This document shows, piece by piece, positions 8,949-18,964 of a stretch of DNA of 64,000 bases. This DNA is from Gemmatimonadota bacterium (GTDB lineage Bacteria > Gemmatimonadota > Gemmatimonadetes > Longimicrobiales > Gaopeijiaceae): assembly GCA_030428885.1 (NCBI GenBank), contig JAUIEJ010000003.1:310001-374000 (forward strand), given 5' to 3'. The position numbers and the translations under genes were made by a program. Every line of letters begins with the position of its first letter. Position 1 is the first letter of the stretch. The notes under the pieces were generated by a model. It had not been told where the DNA came from. It did not search any database and saw nothing but the letters and a program-made list of their open reading frames with translations.

Positions 8949-9544
8949 GGGGAGGGCCCGAGCCCCGGCCCGTGCTCTTCCTGGACCGGGACGGCACCCT
9001 CATCGAGGACGCCGACTACCTGGCCGACCCCGACGGGGTGGTGCTCCTGCCCGGGGCGGTGGAGGCCCTGGCCCGGTTCCGGGACGCCGGGTGGGCGGTG
9101 GTGGTGGTGACGAATCAGTCGGGGATCGCCCGGGGTCTCTACGGCGAAGCCGACTACACGGCCGTGGCCCGGCGCCTGGAGACGATGCTGGCCGCCCGGG
9201 GGGTGCCGCTGGCGGCGACCCTCCACTGCCCCCACCACCCGGACCATTCGGGTCCGTGCGCATGCCGGAAGCCCGCGCCGGGTCTGCTCCTGGCGGCCGC
9301 CCGGGCCCTGGCTCTGGACCTGAGCCGGGCCGTCATGGTGGGCGACAAGGTCACCGACCTCCAGGCCGGGTCGGCGGTGGGGGCCCGGCCCGTGCTGGTG
9401 CGCACCGGGTACGGCGCCGGTACGGCGTCCCGGGGCGGGGGGGGGCTGCCCGAGGGCACCGTGGTGGTGGACGGCCTGATCGACGTGGCCGACCACGTCC
9501 TGGGGCCCGCCCGCCGCGTTGACCGTGAAGACGGCCCCGGATAG
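8945..9544 (+). CDS. gmhB: D-glycero-D-manno-heptose 1,7-bisphosphate 7-phosphatase (HAD-IIIA)
   Basis: 199 residues. GmhB removes the 7-phosphate in ADP-heptose synthesis for lipopolysaccharide or S-layer glycan. HAD motif I is LFLDRDGTLIED, motif II VVVTNQSGIARG, the zinc-binding loop CPHHPDHSGPCACRKP, and motif IV MVGDKVTDLQAG. The Cys/His loop distinguishes GmhB from other HAD-IIIA enzymes. The frame is open far upstream, but the GTG at 8945 overlapping the selA stop is the natural start. Its TAG stop forms part of the erpA -10 box. Confidence 0.93.
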   Translation: MRGGPEPRPVLFLDRDGTLIEDADYLADPDGVVLLPGAVEALARFRDAGWAVVVVTNQSGIARGLYGEADYTAVARRLETMLAARGVPLAATLHCPHHPDHSGPCACRKPAPGLLLAAARALALDLSRAVMVGDKVTDLQAGSAVGARPVLVRTGYGAGTASRGGGGLPEGTVVVDGLIDVADHVLGPARRVDREDGPG

Positions 9545-9547
9545 CTT
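9519..9547 (+). promoter_or_regulatory. Sigma-70-type promoter for the erpA-like gene
   Basis: TTGACC at 9519-9524 and TAGCTT at 9542-9547 have 17-nt spacing. Transcription would start near 9554, giving a leader of about 88 nt. As in the valS promoter, the -10 box begins with the TAG stop of the upstream gene (gmhB). Confidence 0.5.
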
Positions 9548-9641
9548 CCTCGCCACGCCGAGGGCAGGAACGGCGACCCTCTCCGGGGTGTACTCCCCGA
9601 AGCGATCGTCTACGCCCCCGTTTCCGGTTCAGAGGAGGACC

Positions 9642-9974
9642 ATGGGCATGCTGACGCTCACCCCCACGGCGGTGTCGAAGGTTCAGGAGTTCATCACGGA
9701 GCACGGCTCGGGCGAGGTCCCGGGGCTGCGGGTGGCGGTGCTGCCCGGGGGATGCTCCGGATTCCAGTACGGCCTCAACATCGAGGACGGTCCCGAGGGT
9801 GACGACGAGATCTTCGACCTGGAAGGGGTCCGGATCTTCGTCGATCCCTTCAGCGCCCAGTACCTCGACGGCGTGGAGATCGACTACGTCACGAGCATGA
9901 TGGGCTCGGGATTCAGCTTCCGGAATCCCAACGCCTCCGGCGGCTGCGGCTGCGGCTCGTCGTTCACGGTCTGA
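9642..9974 (+). CDS. erpA: Iron-sulfur cluster insertion protein, HesB/IscA/ErpA family
   Basis: A 110-residue A-type Fe-S carrier that passes [2Fe-2S] or [4Fe-4S] clusters to apo-enzymes. The three ligands are Cys38 (LPGGCSGFQYG), Cys102 and Cys104 (GGCGCGSSF), in the standard positions. The ATG at 9642 has a strong AGGAGG site 6-7 nt upstream; the frame is open to 9519 but that leader is non-coding. The next gene is nadA, a [4Fe-4S] enzyme, so a local supply role is plausible. The symbol erpA is chosen over iscA/sufA because no isc or suf genes adjoin. Confidence 0.9.
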   Translation: MGMLTLTPTAVSKVQEFITEHGSGEVPGLRVAVLPGGCSGFQYGLNIEDGPEGDDEIFDLEGVRIFVDPFSAQYLDGVEIDYVTSMMGSGFSFRNPNASGGCGCGSSFTV

Positions 9975-10000
9975 AGCCCGGACTGCCGCGATCCGTAGCA

Positions 10001-10032
10001 GGGGCCCACGGGATCTCGGTCCCGTGGGCCCC
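10001..10032 (+). terminator. Strong stem-loop after erpA
   Basis: A perfect 13-bp inverted repeat, GGGGCCCACGGGA at 10001-10013 and its complement at 10020-10032, with a 6-nt loop, begins 26 nt after the erpA stop. No T-run follows, so termination may be partial. It separates erpA from the nadA operon. Confidence 0.6.
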
Positions 10033-10083
10033 GTCGCTTCCGCGCACCGGCGCGAAGACCGTCCCTCCCGTCACCGGCCCGCC

Positions 10084-11121
10084 ATGACGCCCCAGACCCT
10101 CGACGCCCTTCCCACCGCCCTCGACTACGCTGCGCTGTCGAAGGACGAGCTCACCGAGCGGATTCGGCGGCGCAAGGCCGAACTCGACGCGGTGATCCTC
10201 GGGCACAACTACCAGCGGGTGGAGATCCAGGAGGTCAGCGACTACCTGGGCGACTCCCTGGGGCTCAGCCAGGAGGCCGCGGCCACCGACGCCGCCGTCA
10301 TCGTCTTCTGCGGGGTCCACTTCATGGCGGAGACGGCCAAGGTCCTGTCGCCCGACAAGACCGTCCTCATGCCCGACCTCCGGGCCGGGTGTCCCATGGC
10401 CGACTTCGTCACCGGCGACGCCCTCCGGCGCCTCAAGGCCCGGCACCCCGATGCGGCCGTGGTGGCGTACGTGAACTCCACGGCCGAGGTGAAGGCCCTC
10501 TCCGACATCTGCTGCACGTCGTCCAACGCCGTGCGCATCGTGGAGAGCATTCCCCGGGATCAGCCGATCCTCTTCGTGCCCGACCGCAACCTGGCCGACT
10601 ACGTGGCCGAAAAGACGGGCCGGACCAACATCATCGCCTGGGACGGCTACTGCTACGTCCACGACGACCTGGTCCTGGACGAACTCGACCGGGTCCAGGC
10701 GGCCCACCCCGAGGCCCGGGTGGTGGTCCACCCCGAAGCCCGGCGCGAACTCCTGGAGCGGGCCGACTTCGTGACCTCGACCTCGGGCATGGTCGACCTC
10801 GCCGAAGACCACGACGCCCTCATCATCGGCACGGAGCGGGGCCTCGTGGATCGGCTCCGGCAGCGGTTCCCCGAAAAGACCCTCCTTCCCCTGTCCGGGG
10901 CGGCCATCTGCGGCAACATGAAGATGAACACCCTGGCGAAGCTGGCGTGGTGCCTCGACCACGGGGCCCACGAGGTCACCCTGGACGAGGGCATCCGGTC
11001 CGGGGCCGAGCGGTCGCTCCGGCGCATGCTCGACCTGTCGGGCGGCTGGCGCGCCCCCACGGCCGAGGAAGCCGAGCTCGAAGCGGCCGGCGTCCGGCCC
11101 CGGGGATGCGGGTGCGCCTGA
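10084..11121 (+). CDS. nadA: Quinolinate synthase A
   Basis: A 345-residue [4Fe-4S] enzyme that condenses iminoaspartate with dihydroxyacetone phosphate to quinolinate in NAD synthesis. Motifs: ILGHNYQRVEIQEVSDYLGDS, VFCGVHFMAETAK (first ligand Cys), SDICCTSSNAV (second), WDGYCYVH, the STSGMV loop and ICGNMKMNTL (third). The C-terminus adds a GCGC pair of unclear role. ATG 10084 is preferred over the 20-residue upstream extension, which runs into the stem-loop. No nadB or nadC is in view. It leads the group MBL hydrolase, purN, purH, MATE. Confidence 0.94.
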   Translation: MTPQTLDALPTALDYAALSKDELTERIRRRKAELDAVILGHNYQRVEIQEVSDYLGDSLGLSQEAAATDAAVIVFCGVHFMAETAKVLSPDKTVLMPDLRAGCPMADFVTGDALRRLKARHPDAAVVAYVNSTAEVKALSDICCTSSNAVRIVESIPRDQPILFVPDRNLADYVAEKTGRTNIIAWDGYCYVHDDLVLDELDRVQAAHPEARVVVHPEARRELLERADFVTSTSGMVDLAEDHDALIIGTERGLVDRLRQRFPEKTLLPLSGAAICGNMKMNTLAKLAWCLDHGAHEVTLDEGIRSGAERSLRRMLDLSGGWRAPTAEEAELEAAGVRPRGCGCA

Positions 11122-11146
11122 CGCCGGGGCGAGGACGGACGGCGCC

Positions 11147-11830
11147 GTGGTGACCCCGGGCGATTCCCCGGCGCGGCTGGAGGTGACGGGCGTCACCGCC
11201 GGACCCTTCGCCGAAAACGGCTACGTGGTGCGGGACCCCGAGGCGGGGGTGGCCGTGGTGGTCGACCCGGGAGCGTGCGGCCCGGACCTCGTCCGCCTCG
11301 TGCGGGACGCCGGCGATCGCCTCGACGCGGTGGTCCTCACCCACGCCCACCTCGACCACGTGGAGGGCATCCCCGCGGTGCGGGAGGCGTTTCCCGACGT
11401 GCCCATCCTCCTCCACGACGACGACCGTCCGTTGTACGACGCCGTAGGGGGGCAGGCGGCCATGTTCGGACTCCCGGCGCCCCGACTTCCCGCCGTGGAC
11501 GGGTCCCTGACGCCGGGTGAGGTCGTACCGGTAGGGCGGGGGGAGCTGGCGATCCGCTTCACCCCGGGGCACGCGCCGGGGCACGTGATCCTGGTTTCCG
11601 AGCCCGACGGATTCGCCGTCACGGGCGACGTGGTGTTCCTGGGGTCCATCGGGCGCACCGATCTCCCCGGGGGCGACTTCCACCGACTCATGCAGTCCAT
11701 CCGGGACGAGGTCCTCACCCTTCCCGACGAACTCCGGCTCCTGGCGGGCCACGGCCCCGAGACCACCGTGGGCCACGAACGGCGGCACAACGCCTTCCTC
11801 GTGCCCCAGTACCGGGGACGGTTCGCGTGA
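11147..11830 (+). CDS. MBL-fold metallo-hydrolase (glyoxalase II-like)
   Basis: A 227-residue metallo-beta-lactamase fold hydrolase. The zinc ligands are seen in THAHLDHVEG (HxHxDH), GHAPGH, the bridging Asp in TGDVVFLGSIGRTDLPGGD, and the final His in LLAGHGPET. The compact form with GSIGRTDLPGGD matches YcbL-type glyoxalase II or related thioesterases, which act on S-lactoylglutathione or similar thioesters. Start is GTG 11147 or the adjacent GTG 11150. It overlaps purN by 4 nt. The substrate is unknown. Confidence 0.88.
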   Translation: MVTPGDSPARLEVTGVTAGPFAENGYVVRDPEAGVAVVVDPGACGPDLVRLVRDAGDRLDAVVLTHAHLDHVEGIPAVREAFPDVPILLHDDDRPLYDAVGGQAAMFGLPAPRLPAVDGSLTPGEVVPVGRGELAIRFTPGHAPGHVILVSEPDGFAVTGDVVFLGSIGRTDLPGGDFHRLMQSIRDEVLTLPDELRLLAGHGPETTVGHERRHNAFLVPQYRGRFA

Positions 11831-12507
11831 CCGCCCCCACCCCCGGGGACGGCCTTCGGGCCGCCGTCTTCGCCTCGGGGGGCGGCTCCAACTTCCAGGC
11901 GCTTCTCGACCACGAAGCCGGGGCCGGCGACGACGCTCCCTGGCGGACGGTCCTGCTGGTGACCGACCGGCCCTGCGGCGCCCGGGCCCGGGCCGAGGCC
12001 GCGGGCGTGGAGGTCGAGGAGATTCCCGTGTCGGGGCGACCGGCCGAGGACGTGGCCGCCGACACCGTGGCCGCTCTGGACGAGGCCGGCGTCGAGGTGG
12101 TCTTCCTGGCCGGGTACCTGCGCCTGATCCCGGCGCCGGTGGTGGCGCGGTGGCGACGGCGCATCCTCAACGTCCATCCCGCCCTCCTTCCCTCCTTCGG
12201 CGGCCAGGGCATGTGGGGCCGGCACGTCCACGAGGCCGTCCTGGCGTCGGGGACCCGGATCACCGGCCCCACGGTGCATTTCGTCGACGAGGCCTACGAC
12301 GAGGGGCGGATCCTGGCCCAGTGGCCCGTGGCGGTGCGGACCGACGACACGCCCGAGACCCTCGCCGCCCGGGTCCTGGAGGCGGAGCACCGCCTCTACC
12401 CCCGGGCCGCCGCCCACCTCTGTGCCGCCCTCCGTCGAGGCGACGACCCGTTGCCCCTGGACCCTCCGGTCCCCCATTTCATGAGTGCCGCCGAGCCCGG
12501 ACCCTGA
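11827..12507 (+). CDS. purN: Phosphoribosylglycinamide formyltransferase
   Basis: A 226-residue GAR transformylase using 10-formyl-tetrahydrofolate for purine synthesis. Motifs: ASGGGSNFQALLD at the N-terminus, the catalytic Asn/His in LNVHPALLPSFGGQGMWGRHVHEAVL, and the catalytic Asp region HFVDEAYDEGRILAQ. GTG start, overlapping the MBL gene stop. It is followed after 45 nt by purH, the next folate-dependent purine enzyme. Confidence 0.95.
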   Translation: MTAPTPGDGLRAAVFASGGGSNFQALLDHEAGAGDDAPWRTVLLVTDRPCGARARAEAAGVEVEEIPVSGRPAEDVAADTVAALDEAGVEVVFLAGYLRLIPAPVVARWRRRILNVHPALLPSFGGQGMWGRHVHEAVLASGTRITGPTVHFVDEAYDEGRILAQWPVAVRTDDTPETLAARVLEAEHRLYPRAAAHLCAALRRGDDPLPLDPPVPHFMSAAEPGP

Positions 12508-12552
12508 CCGCTCCGGGATTCGCTCCTTCTTCGCCCCCATCACCACCGTTTC

Positions 12553-14211
12553 ATGCGCCGACGCCGTGCCCTTCTGAGCGTGTCCGACAAATCCGGGATC
12601 GTGGAGTTCGCCCGGGCCCTCCAGCAGCGGGACTTCGAACTCCTCTCCACGGGAGGCACCGCCCGGGTCCTCCGGGAGGCGGGACTCCCGGTCACCGGAG
12701 TCGCCGACGTCACGAGCCATCCGGAGATGATGGAGGGGCGGGTGAAGACCCTCCACCCGGCCATCCACGCGGGCCTCCTGGCCCGGCGGGACCGGGCCGA
12801 CGACATGGACGCCCTGGAGGAGCAGGGGTACGAACCCATCGATCTGGTGGCCGTGAACCTCTACCCCTTTCGGGAAACGGTGGCCCGGGGCGGCGTACCC
12901 GTGGGCGAGGCCATGGAGAAGGTCGACATCGGCGGGCCCACCATGATCCGGGCGGCGGCGAAGAACCACCGGGACGTGTGGGTGGCGGTGGACCCCGACG
13001 ACTACTCCGAGATCCTGGCGATCCTGGACGCCGGCGACGACGGGGCCGAGGGCGAGAGTGCGCTGCGCCGCCGCCTGGCCGCCAAGGTCTTCCGGCACAT
13101 CAGCGACTACGACGCGGCGGTGGCGACCTATCTCGAGGCCGGCGAGGTGGAGGCAGCGCCGTTCCACGTCTCGGCGCCGGCGGTCCAGACGCTGCGCTAC
13201 GGCGAGAATCCCGACCAGACCGCGTCGTTCCACCGCCTGGGCCCGGTCCCCGTGGGGGTGGCGGCGCTGGAGAAGCTCCACGGAAAGGACCTCTCCTACA
13301 ACAACATCCTGGATCTGGACGGCGCCCTCCTCTCCCTGGCGCCCTTCGCCTTCTCGCCCCGCCCGGCCGTGGCCATCATCAAGCACACCACGCCGTGTGG
13401 GCTGGCCGTGGGCGACGATCTGGCCCAGGCCTACGCACGGGCGCTGGCCACCGATCCCGTTTCGTCGTTCGGGTCGGTCATCGCCATGAATCGTCCGGTG
13501 GACGAGGCCACGGCCCAGTCCCTCTCCAAGCTCTTCGTGGAATGCCTGGTGGCGCCGGGCTACGACGACGACGCCCTGGAGATCCTGACCCGGAAGAAGA
13601 ACGTCCGGATCCTGGTGGCGCCGGGCATGGACACTCCGGTGGAGGGGGAACCCCGGGACGGACCCTGGGCGGACGCCTCGGCCACGGTGAAGGGCACGGG
13701 CCGGTTCCTGGCCGAGCACTCCCGGACGCCCGAGGCCCGGGTCTTCCGTAGCGTGTATGGCGGGGTGCTGGTCCAGTCGCCGCCGGTGCCTCCCTTCTAC
13801 GGCGGGGCCGGAGGAGACGACTGGACCGTGGCCACCGAGCGCCGGCCCAGCGAGGCCGAGTGGGACGACCTGCGGTTCGCCTGGGGGGCCGTCTTCGGCG
13901 TGAAGTCCAACGCCATTCTCCTGGCGGCCCGTGGGGCGACCCTGGGCATCGGCGCCGGCCAGATGAGCCGCGTGGACGCCTCGCGCATCGCGGTGCAGAA
14001 GGCCGCCGACGCGGGGCTGGATCTGGCGGGGAGCGTCCTGGCCTCCGACGCCTTCTTCCCGTTCCGGGACGGGGTGGACGCCGCCGCCGAGGCCGGCGTG
14101 CGGGCCATCGTGCAACCGGGGGGGTCGGTGCGGGACGAAGAGGTGGTGGCGGCGGCCGACGAACACGGAATCGCCATGGTGCTCACGGGACGTCGGCTGT
14201 TCCGGCATTGA
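12553..14211 (+). CDS. purH: Bifunctional AICAR formyltransferase / IMP cyclohydrolase
   Basis: 552 residues carrying the last two steps of IMP synthesis. The N-terminal MGS-like cyclohydrolase domain is recognised by [34 protein letters not shown], and [21 protein letters not shown]. The C-terminal transformylase domain by [13 protein letters not shown], the KHTTPCGLA segment, and the closing [23 protein letters not shown] (split here only by length of the family motif). Start ATG 12553. The stop overlaps the TTG start of the MATE gene. Confidence 0.96.
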   Translation: MRRRRALLSVSDKSGIVEFARALQQRDFELLSTGGTARVLREAGLPVTGVADVTSHPEMMEGRVKTLHPAIHAGLLARRDRADDMDALEEQGYEPIDLVAVNLYPFRETVARGGVPVGEAMEKVDIGGPTMIRAAAKNHRDVWVAVDPDDYSEILAILDAGDDGAEGESALRRRLAAKVFRHISDYDAAVATYLEAGEVEAAPFHVSAPAVQTLRYGENPDQTASFHRLGPVPVGVAALEKLHGKDLSYNNILDLDGALLSLAPFAFSPRPAVAIIKHTTPCGLAVGDDLAQAYARALATDPVSSFGSVIAMNRPVDEATAQSLSKLFVECLVAPGYDDDALEILTRKKNVRILVAPGMDTPVEGEPRDGPWADASATVKGTGRFLAEHSRTPEARVFRSVYGGVLVQSPPVPPFYGGAGGDDWTVATERRPSEAEWDDLRFAWGAVFGVKSNAILLAARGATLGIGAGQMSRVDASRIAVQKAADAGLDLAGSVLASDAFFPFRDGVDAAAEAGVRAIVQPGGSVRDEEVVAAADEHGIAMVLTGRRLFRH

Positions 14212-15605
14212 GCCCGCCGGGTCGCAGGAAGTTCGACCGCTCCATCGTCGACGGCCCCATCCCCGGGGCCGTGTGGAAGCTCGCCTGGCCCACCATGCTC
14301 CAGAACGTGGTGGGGGGGCTCCAGGGCATCGTGGACCACGCCATGGTGGGGCACTACGTGGGCTTCACCGGCAACGCGGCCATCGGCGTCTCGTGGCAGA
14401 TCTTCCTGGTGGTGGTGGTGTTCATCACCTCCCTCTTCACGGGCATGGGCGTGCTGGTGGCGCGCTTCACCGGGGCCGACGATCACGACCAGGTGAACCG
14501 GGTGGTCTACCAGGCCTTCCTCACCGCCCTCTTCCTCACGGTGTTCGTCATGGCGCCCGTGGGGTGGTTCCTCTCGCCCACGCTCCTGGACCTCATCAAC
14601 GCCGAACCGGCGGTCCAGGTGGAGGCGCTGCCGTACCTCCGCATCATGTTCATGTTCAGCTTCGGCATGATGATGTTCTTCATGCTCGGCGGCGCCCTCC
14701 GGTCCGCCGGCGACGCCCGGACGCCTCTGCGCCTGGGCATCGCCATGACGGTGCTGAACGTGATCCTGAACGTGGTGCTCATCGCCGGCCTCGGCCCCAT
14801 TCCCTCGTTCGGCACCGCCGGGGCCGCCATGGGCACGGTCATCGCCGGGGGCGTCGTGAGCATCTACGCCCTCTTCCGGCTCTTCGGGGGCGGGTGGGTG
14901 GTGTCCTTCGACCGGGCCATGGGGTGGCGGCCCGATCTCAAGGTCATCCGGGAACTGTTCCGCTTCGGTCTCCCCACGGGCGTCCAGGGCGTGGCCATGA
15001 ACGTGGCCGGCGTCCTCCTGCTCCGCTTCGTGGGGTCGCTGCAGTTGAGCGCCGAGGCCCAGGCGGTCTATTCGGTGGGGTACTCCCAGCTCTTCTCGTT
15101 CATCACCTGGACGTCCGTGGGACTCCTGGGCGCCACCGCGGCCGTGGCGGGCCAGAACCTGGGCGCCGGACAGCCCGAACGGTCGGTGGCGGGGGTGCGG
15201 GTCGCGGCCCGCATCGGTGTGGGGGTGGCCGTGGCCATCGGCCTCACCTTCCTCCTGATCCCCCGGGCGTTGTTCGGGATCTTCGGCCTGGACGACCCGG
15301 TGGTCCTGGATCTCGGGGTGGAGCTCCTGCGCTACCTGAGCGTCTCGGGACTCTTCATCACCGTGGCCCTCACCTACACCGGAGGGCTGCAGGGCACGGG
15401 CGACACCCGGAGTCCCCTGTACATCTCCATCGTGTCCCAGCTCGTGATCCCCCTGGGCCTGTGCTGGCTGATCCAGACCTTCGCCACCCTGGACCCCGGC
15501 GACATCTGGCTCGCCATCGTCCTGGGCCACTTCACCCGGGCCACTCTGAGCGTCGGCGTCTTCCGGCGGGGCGGCTGGAAGGACATCGAAGTGCGGGTCG
15601 GCTAG
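14208..15605 (+). CDS. MATE-family efflux transporter
   Basis: About 465 residues with twelve predicted helices. The N-terminal [20 protein letters not shown] is characteristic of MATE (NorM/DinF-type) exporters, followed by helices such as [18 protein letters not shown] and the repeat half starting [19 protein letters not shown] proteins expel drugs or metabolites using Na+ or H+ gradients. The TTG at 14208 overlaps the purH stop (TTGA) and gives a complete N-terminus, so I choose it; the frame is open upstream inside purH. Substrate unknown. Confidence 0.9.
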   Translation: MSPPGRRKFDRSIVDGPIPGAVWKLAWPTMLQNVVGGLQGIVDHAMVGHYVGFTGNAAIGVSWQIFLVVVVFITSLFTGMGVLVARFTGADDHDQVNRVVYQAFLTALFLTVFVMAPVGWFLSPTLLDLINAEPAVQVEALPYLRIMFMFSFGMMMFFMLGGALRSAGDARTPLRLGIAMTVLNVILNVVLIAGLGPIPSFGTAGAAMGTVIAGGVVSIYALFRLFGGGWVVSFDRAMGWRPDLKVIRELFRFGLPTGVQGVAMNVAGVLLLRFVGSLQLSAEAQAVYSVGYSQLFSFITWTSVGLLGATAAVAGQNLGAGQPERSVAGVRVAARIGVGVAVAIGLTFLLIPRALFGIFGLDDPVVLDLGVELLRYLSVSGLFITVALTYTGGLQGTGDTRSPLYISIVSQLVIPLGLCWLIQTFATLDPGDIWLAIVLGHFTRATLSVGVFRRGGWKDIEVRVG

Positions 15606-15609
15606 CCTC

Positions 15610-16677
15610 CTACCCCCAGATCTCGGCCAGGACCCGGTCCCAGTTGCCGTAGGCGATGCGCACCAGGTCGCCGTGGTGGAAGCCCGCGTCGGCCAGGGCG
15701 TCCAGGAGTCGGGGAAGGGCGGTGACGTCGGGCAGGTCGCCGGGCATGGTGGCGCCGTCGAAGTCCGACCCCAGGGCCACGTGCTCCACCCCGATCCGGT
15801 CGGCCACGTACCGGGCGTGGCGCACGATCTCCGACAGTGACGTGGGGGCCCGCCAGTCGCCGTCGCTGCGGAGGAATCCCGTGTGGAAGTTGATCCCCAC
15901 CACCCCTCCGCTGGCGGCCACGGCGTCGAGTTGACGGTCGGTGAGGTTGCGGGGGGACGACGACAGGGTGAAGGCGCAGGAGTGGGTGGCCACCAGCGGG
16001 GCGGAGGAGAGGCGGGCCACCTCCCAGAACCCCGCCTCGTTCAGGTGGGAGAGGTCCACCACGATGCCGAGCCGCTCGCAGCGCCGGACCAGGCGCCGGC
16101 CCGCGGCGGTGAGGCCGGGACCCGTATCCGGACTCCGGGGGAAGTCGAAGGGCACGCCGTGGGCGAAGGCGTTGGGTCGGCTCCAGACCGGGCCCAGGGA
16201 CCGGAGTCCGGCGGCGTGCAGGACGTCCAGCGCCTCCAGCCGGGTGTCGATGCACTCCGCCCCCTCGATGTGGAGCACCACGGCCAGGCGCCCCTCCCGG
16301 CGGCACCGCTCCAGGTCCCGGGCCTCCCGTACCACCTCCACGGCCCCCTCCGAATCGGCCTCGAGGCGCAGGAGGCCCGATACCACCGACAGGACGTGGC
16401 TGAGGGCCCGGCGGCGGGGCACCCGGGGCGGCGGGTCCACGGCGAAGCCTCCCTCCACCACCGCTCCGTCGGGGCCCACCAGGGGGCGGGTGACCTTGGT
16501 CCACCCGTCCGAGGCGGTGAAGACGGCGAAGAACCCCCCGGCCAGGCCGCCGGCCCGGGCCCGGGGAAGGTCGATGTGTCCGCCGTCCCGTCCGTCGAGG
16601 AAGGTGCGGAGGGGCTGCCGGTCCACGGTGTGGATCCGGGTGAGGGTGTCGTTGTGACCGTCGAAAACGGGAATCAC
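15610..16677 (-). CDS. Membrane dipeptidase, peptidase family M19
   Basis: A 355-residue TIM-barrel dipeptidase of the renal dipeptidase type, which cleaves small dipeptides including D-amino-acid-containing ones. Metal-binding residues are seen in DGHNDTL (HxD), [11 protein letters not shown] (bridging Glu), VDLSHLN and LVATHSCAF (His), and [12 protein letters not shown]. There is no signal peptide, so it is probably cytoplasmic here. GTG start at 16677. It converges with the MATE gene, with only 4 nt between the stops. Confidence 0.92.
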   Translation of the reverse strand: MIPVFDGHNDTLTRIHTVDRQPLRTFLDGRDGGHIDLPRARAGGLAGGFFAVFTASDGWTKVTRPLVGPDGAVVEGGFAVDPPPRVPRRRALSHVLSVVSGLLRLEADSEGAVEVVREARDLERCRREGRLAVVLHIEGAECIDTRLEALDVLHAAGLRSLGPVWSRPNAFAHGVPFDFPRSPDTGPGLTAAGRRLVRRCERLGIVVDLSHLNEAGFWEVARLSSAPLVATHSCAFTLSSSPRNLTDRQLDAVAASGGVVGINFHTGFLRSDGDWRAPTSLSEIVRHARYVADRIGVEHVALGSDFDGATMPGDLPDVTALPRLLDALADAGFHHGDLVRIAYGNWDRVLAEIWG

Positions 16678-16971
16678 GGCGGCGTAGGTCGGGGGGGAGA
16701 CGAGTGCGCGAGTCTCACTCTAGGGGGCGCTGCGGTGCCCGGCGAGGGCGCCGCAGGTGTGGCGTCGACGACACACCCGTGGGCCCGAGACGACAGAACC
16801 CGGGGGGCGCCGTTGGGGGGTGGGCGACGTAAGGCGCATGTTGGTAACGACTTGGCGTTTCGTGGCACGGGTGGACCGCGCCTTGCTCAAGGGGTTCACC
16901 GAGCGAACGTCGTGTGCCCCCCGACCCTTCCGAGACCCGTGACCACCACGACCCAGACCCTGAGCGCCGGC
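16678..16971. other. Divergent intergenic region with an 11-bp hairpin
   Basis: No gene is supported between the M19 dipeptidase and the sugar transferase. It holds an 11-bp stem (one G-T pair) at 16730-16740 / 16746-16756 with a 5-nt loop. A weak GG-N10-GC site lies at 16842-16857 upstream of the sugar transferase, and a minus-strand TAGAGT (16716-16721) without a good -35 lies before the dipeptidase. Confidence 0.4.
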
Positions 16972-17655
16972 ATGAACCCGTCTCCCGCCGTGGCCCGTCC
17001 CCGCGATCATGCCCTCCGCGTCCGCGCCTGCCGCGCCCTCAACGTGACCGTGGCCGCCGTGGGTCTCGTCGCGGTCGCTCCCGTCATGCTCGTCGTGGCG
17101 ATCCTGGTGAAGCTGTCCTCCCGGGGGCCGGTGTTCTACACCCAGCCCCGGGTGGGACTCGATCGGCGCCGGGGAACTCCCACCCCGGAGCAGCTCCGGC
17201 GCCGGACGAACGACGCCGGGGGGCGTGTGTTCACGATCTACAAATTCCGTACGATGTCGGCCGATTCGGACCGGGCGGGGCAGGTGTGGGCCTCGGAGCA
17301 AGACCCCCGGATCACCCGGATCGGCCGCATCTTGCGGAAGTATCGCCTCGATGAGCTGCCCCAGCTCTGGAACGTCCTGCGGGGCGACATGAACATCGTG
17401 GGCCCCCGGCCCGAACAGCCCGGAATCTTCCAGGATCTCCGCGGCAAGGTCGCCCGGTATCAGCACCGTCAGCGGGTGCTTCCGGGCATCACCGGCTGGG
17501 CCCAGGTCAACCACCCCTACGATCAGTGCCTGGACGACGTCCGGCGCAAGGTGGAGTACGACCTGGAGTACATCGAGCGGCGGTCCCTCACCGAGGACCT
17601 CAAGATCATGGCCCGGACCATCCCGGTGATGGTGGGGCGGAAGGGCTCCATCTGA
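16972..17655 (+). CDS. Undecaprenyl-phosphate sugar-1-phosphate transferase (WcaJ/RfbP type)
   Basis: A 227-residue bacterial sugar transferase that starts a polysaccharide or glycan repeat by moving a hexose-1-phosphate from a UDP-sugar to undecaprenyl phosphate. One N-terminal membrane helix (VTVAAVGLVAVAPVMLVVAIL) is followed by the catalytic signature: GPVFYTQPRVG, FTIYKFRTM, DPRITRIGRILRKYRLDELP, QLWNVLRGDMNIVGPRPE and PGITGWAQV. The long N-terminal membrane block of full WbaP is absent, as in the short monotopic class. Start ATG 16972; GTG 16939 is an alternative. Confidence 0.93.
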   Translation: MNPSPAVARPRDHALRVRACRALNVTVAAVGLVAVAPVMLVVAILVKLSSRGPVFYTQPRVGLDRRRGTPTPEQLRRRTNDAGGRVFTIYKFRTMSADSDRAGQVWASEQDPRITRIGRILRKYRLDELPQLWNVLRGDMNIVGPRPEQPGIFQDLRGKVARYQHRQRVLPGITGWAQVNHPYDQCLDDVRRKVEYDLEYIERRSLTEDLKIMARTIPVMVGRKGSI

Positions 17656-17679
17656 CGAAGGGTCCCGCCGGAGGGGCGG

Positions 17680-18927
17680 TCAGCCGAAGACGCCCTTGAA
17701 GAAGTAGAAGAAGAAGGCCGCCAGCGTCGCTCCGATGGGCAGGGTCACGATCCACGAGGTCACGATCCCCACCACGACCCTCAGGTCGATGGCGGCCACG
17801 CCCCGGGCCAGCCCCACCCCCAGAACGGCCCCCACGATGATGTGGGTGGTGGACACCGGCAGCCCGAGTCGGGAGGCCAGGACCACCGTGGAGGCCGCCG
17901 CCAGTTCGGCGCAGAAGCCGCGGCTCGGCGTCAGTTCGGTGATCTTGGTGCCGATGGTCTTCATGACCCGGTACCCCATGGTGGCCAGGCCCAGGATGAT
18001 GCCCGCGCCGCCCAGGAGCAGGATCCAGAGGGGGAGGGGCGAGTCCTGGGCCACCTCCCCCGTGCCCACGATGCTCACCACCGCGGCCAGGGGCCCCACG
18101 CCGTTGGCCACGTCGTTCGACCCGTGGGCGAAGGCCATGGCGCAGGCGGTGAACACGCAGAGGGGCGCGAAGATCCGCTCCACCCCGGCGTAGTGGAAGT
18201 CCCGGTCCGCGTCGGGATCGATCTCGATCCGCTGGATCAGGGTTCGCCCCACCAGGGCCACCGCCGTCCCCACGACCAGGGCGATGACCACCGTCTGGGT
18301 CGTGGTGAGGGTGAGATCGAGGTGGGTCAGCCCCTTGAAGAGGGTCACCAGGGCGATGAGCATGCCCATGATGAACACGTAGACCGGCCCGGCCCGCCGC
18401 GCCGCTTCCATGGGGGCGTCGGTGTCGAGAATGAAGTGCCGGACGCTCATGGCCAGGAGGAAGGCGATGAGAGCGCCCAGGAGGGGCGACACCAGCCAGC
18501 TCGCCACGATCCCGCCCACCTGTCCCCACTCCACGGCCTGGGGGCCGAGTCCCACGATCCCGAACCCGATGAGGGAGCCCACGATGGTGTGGGTGGTGGA
18601 CACGGGCCACCCGAAGTAGCTGGCCACCAGCAGCCACAAGCCCGCGGCGAGGAGCGCCGCCAGCATGCCGTACACCAGGATCTCCGGGGCCGGCACGAAC
18701 GAGGCGTCGATGATGCCTTTTCGGATGGTGCTGGTGACGTGCCCGCCGGCCAGGACGGCTCCCGTGAACTCGAAGATGGCCGCGATGAGGATGGCTTTGC
18801 GGACCGTGATGGCTCCCGAGCCCACCGACGTTCCCATGGCGTTGGCGACGTCGTTGGCGCCGACGCCCCAGGTCATGAACAGCCCCAGGACGATGGCGAG
18901 GACCACGAGGGCTACGGCGAATTCCAT
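17680..18927 (-). CDS. pit: PiT-family inorganic phosphate transporter
   Basis: A 415-residue low-affinity phosphate permease (metal-phosphate/H+ or Na+ symport). The two inverted PiT signatures are intact: GANDVANAMGTSVGSGA in the N-terminal half and AHGSNDVANGVGPLAA in the C-terminal half. Each is accompanied by the PVSTTHTIVGS and PVSTTHIIVGA loops. Start ATG 18927 (MEFAVALVV) with GAGG upstream. It follows a DUF47 protein by 37 nt, the usual order for PiT systems. Confidence 0.95.
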   Translation of the reverse strand: MEFAVALVVLAIVLGLFMTWGVGANDVANAMGTSVGSGAITVRKAILIAAIFEFTGAVLAGGHVTSTIRKGIIDASFVPAPEILVYGMLAALLAAGLWLLVASYFGWPVSTTHTIVGSLIGFGIVGLGPQAVEWGQVGGIVASWLVSPLLGALIAFLLAMSVRHFILDTDAPMEAARRAGPVYVFIMGMLIALVTLFKGLTHLDLTLTTTQTVVIALVVGTAVALVGRTLIQRIEIDPDADRDFHYAGVERIFAPLCVFTACAMAFAHGSNDVANGVGPLAAVVSIVGTGEVAQDSPLPLWILLLGGAGIILGLATMGYRVMKTIGTKITELTPSRGFCAELAAASTVVLASRLGLPVSTTHIIVGAVLGVGLARGVAAIDLRVVVGIVTSWIVTLPIGATLAAFFFYFFKGVFG

Positions 18928-18964
18928 GTACGGCCTCGAAGAGGAGGAGCGGGGGGAGGGGAGA

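Noticed and set aside
9642-9974. A HesB-type selenoprotein, because selA is nearby.
   Set aside because: The gene has ordinary cysteine codons at all three ligand positions and no in-frame TGA.
16863-16879. TGGCACG upstream of the sugar transferase as a sigma-54 site.
   Set aside because: Ten bases after GG there is CC, not GC; the spacing to the next GC is 12. The site at 16842-16857 has correct GG-N10-GC spacing but poor matches elsewhere, so it was kept only as a weak note.
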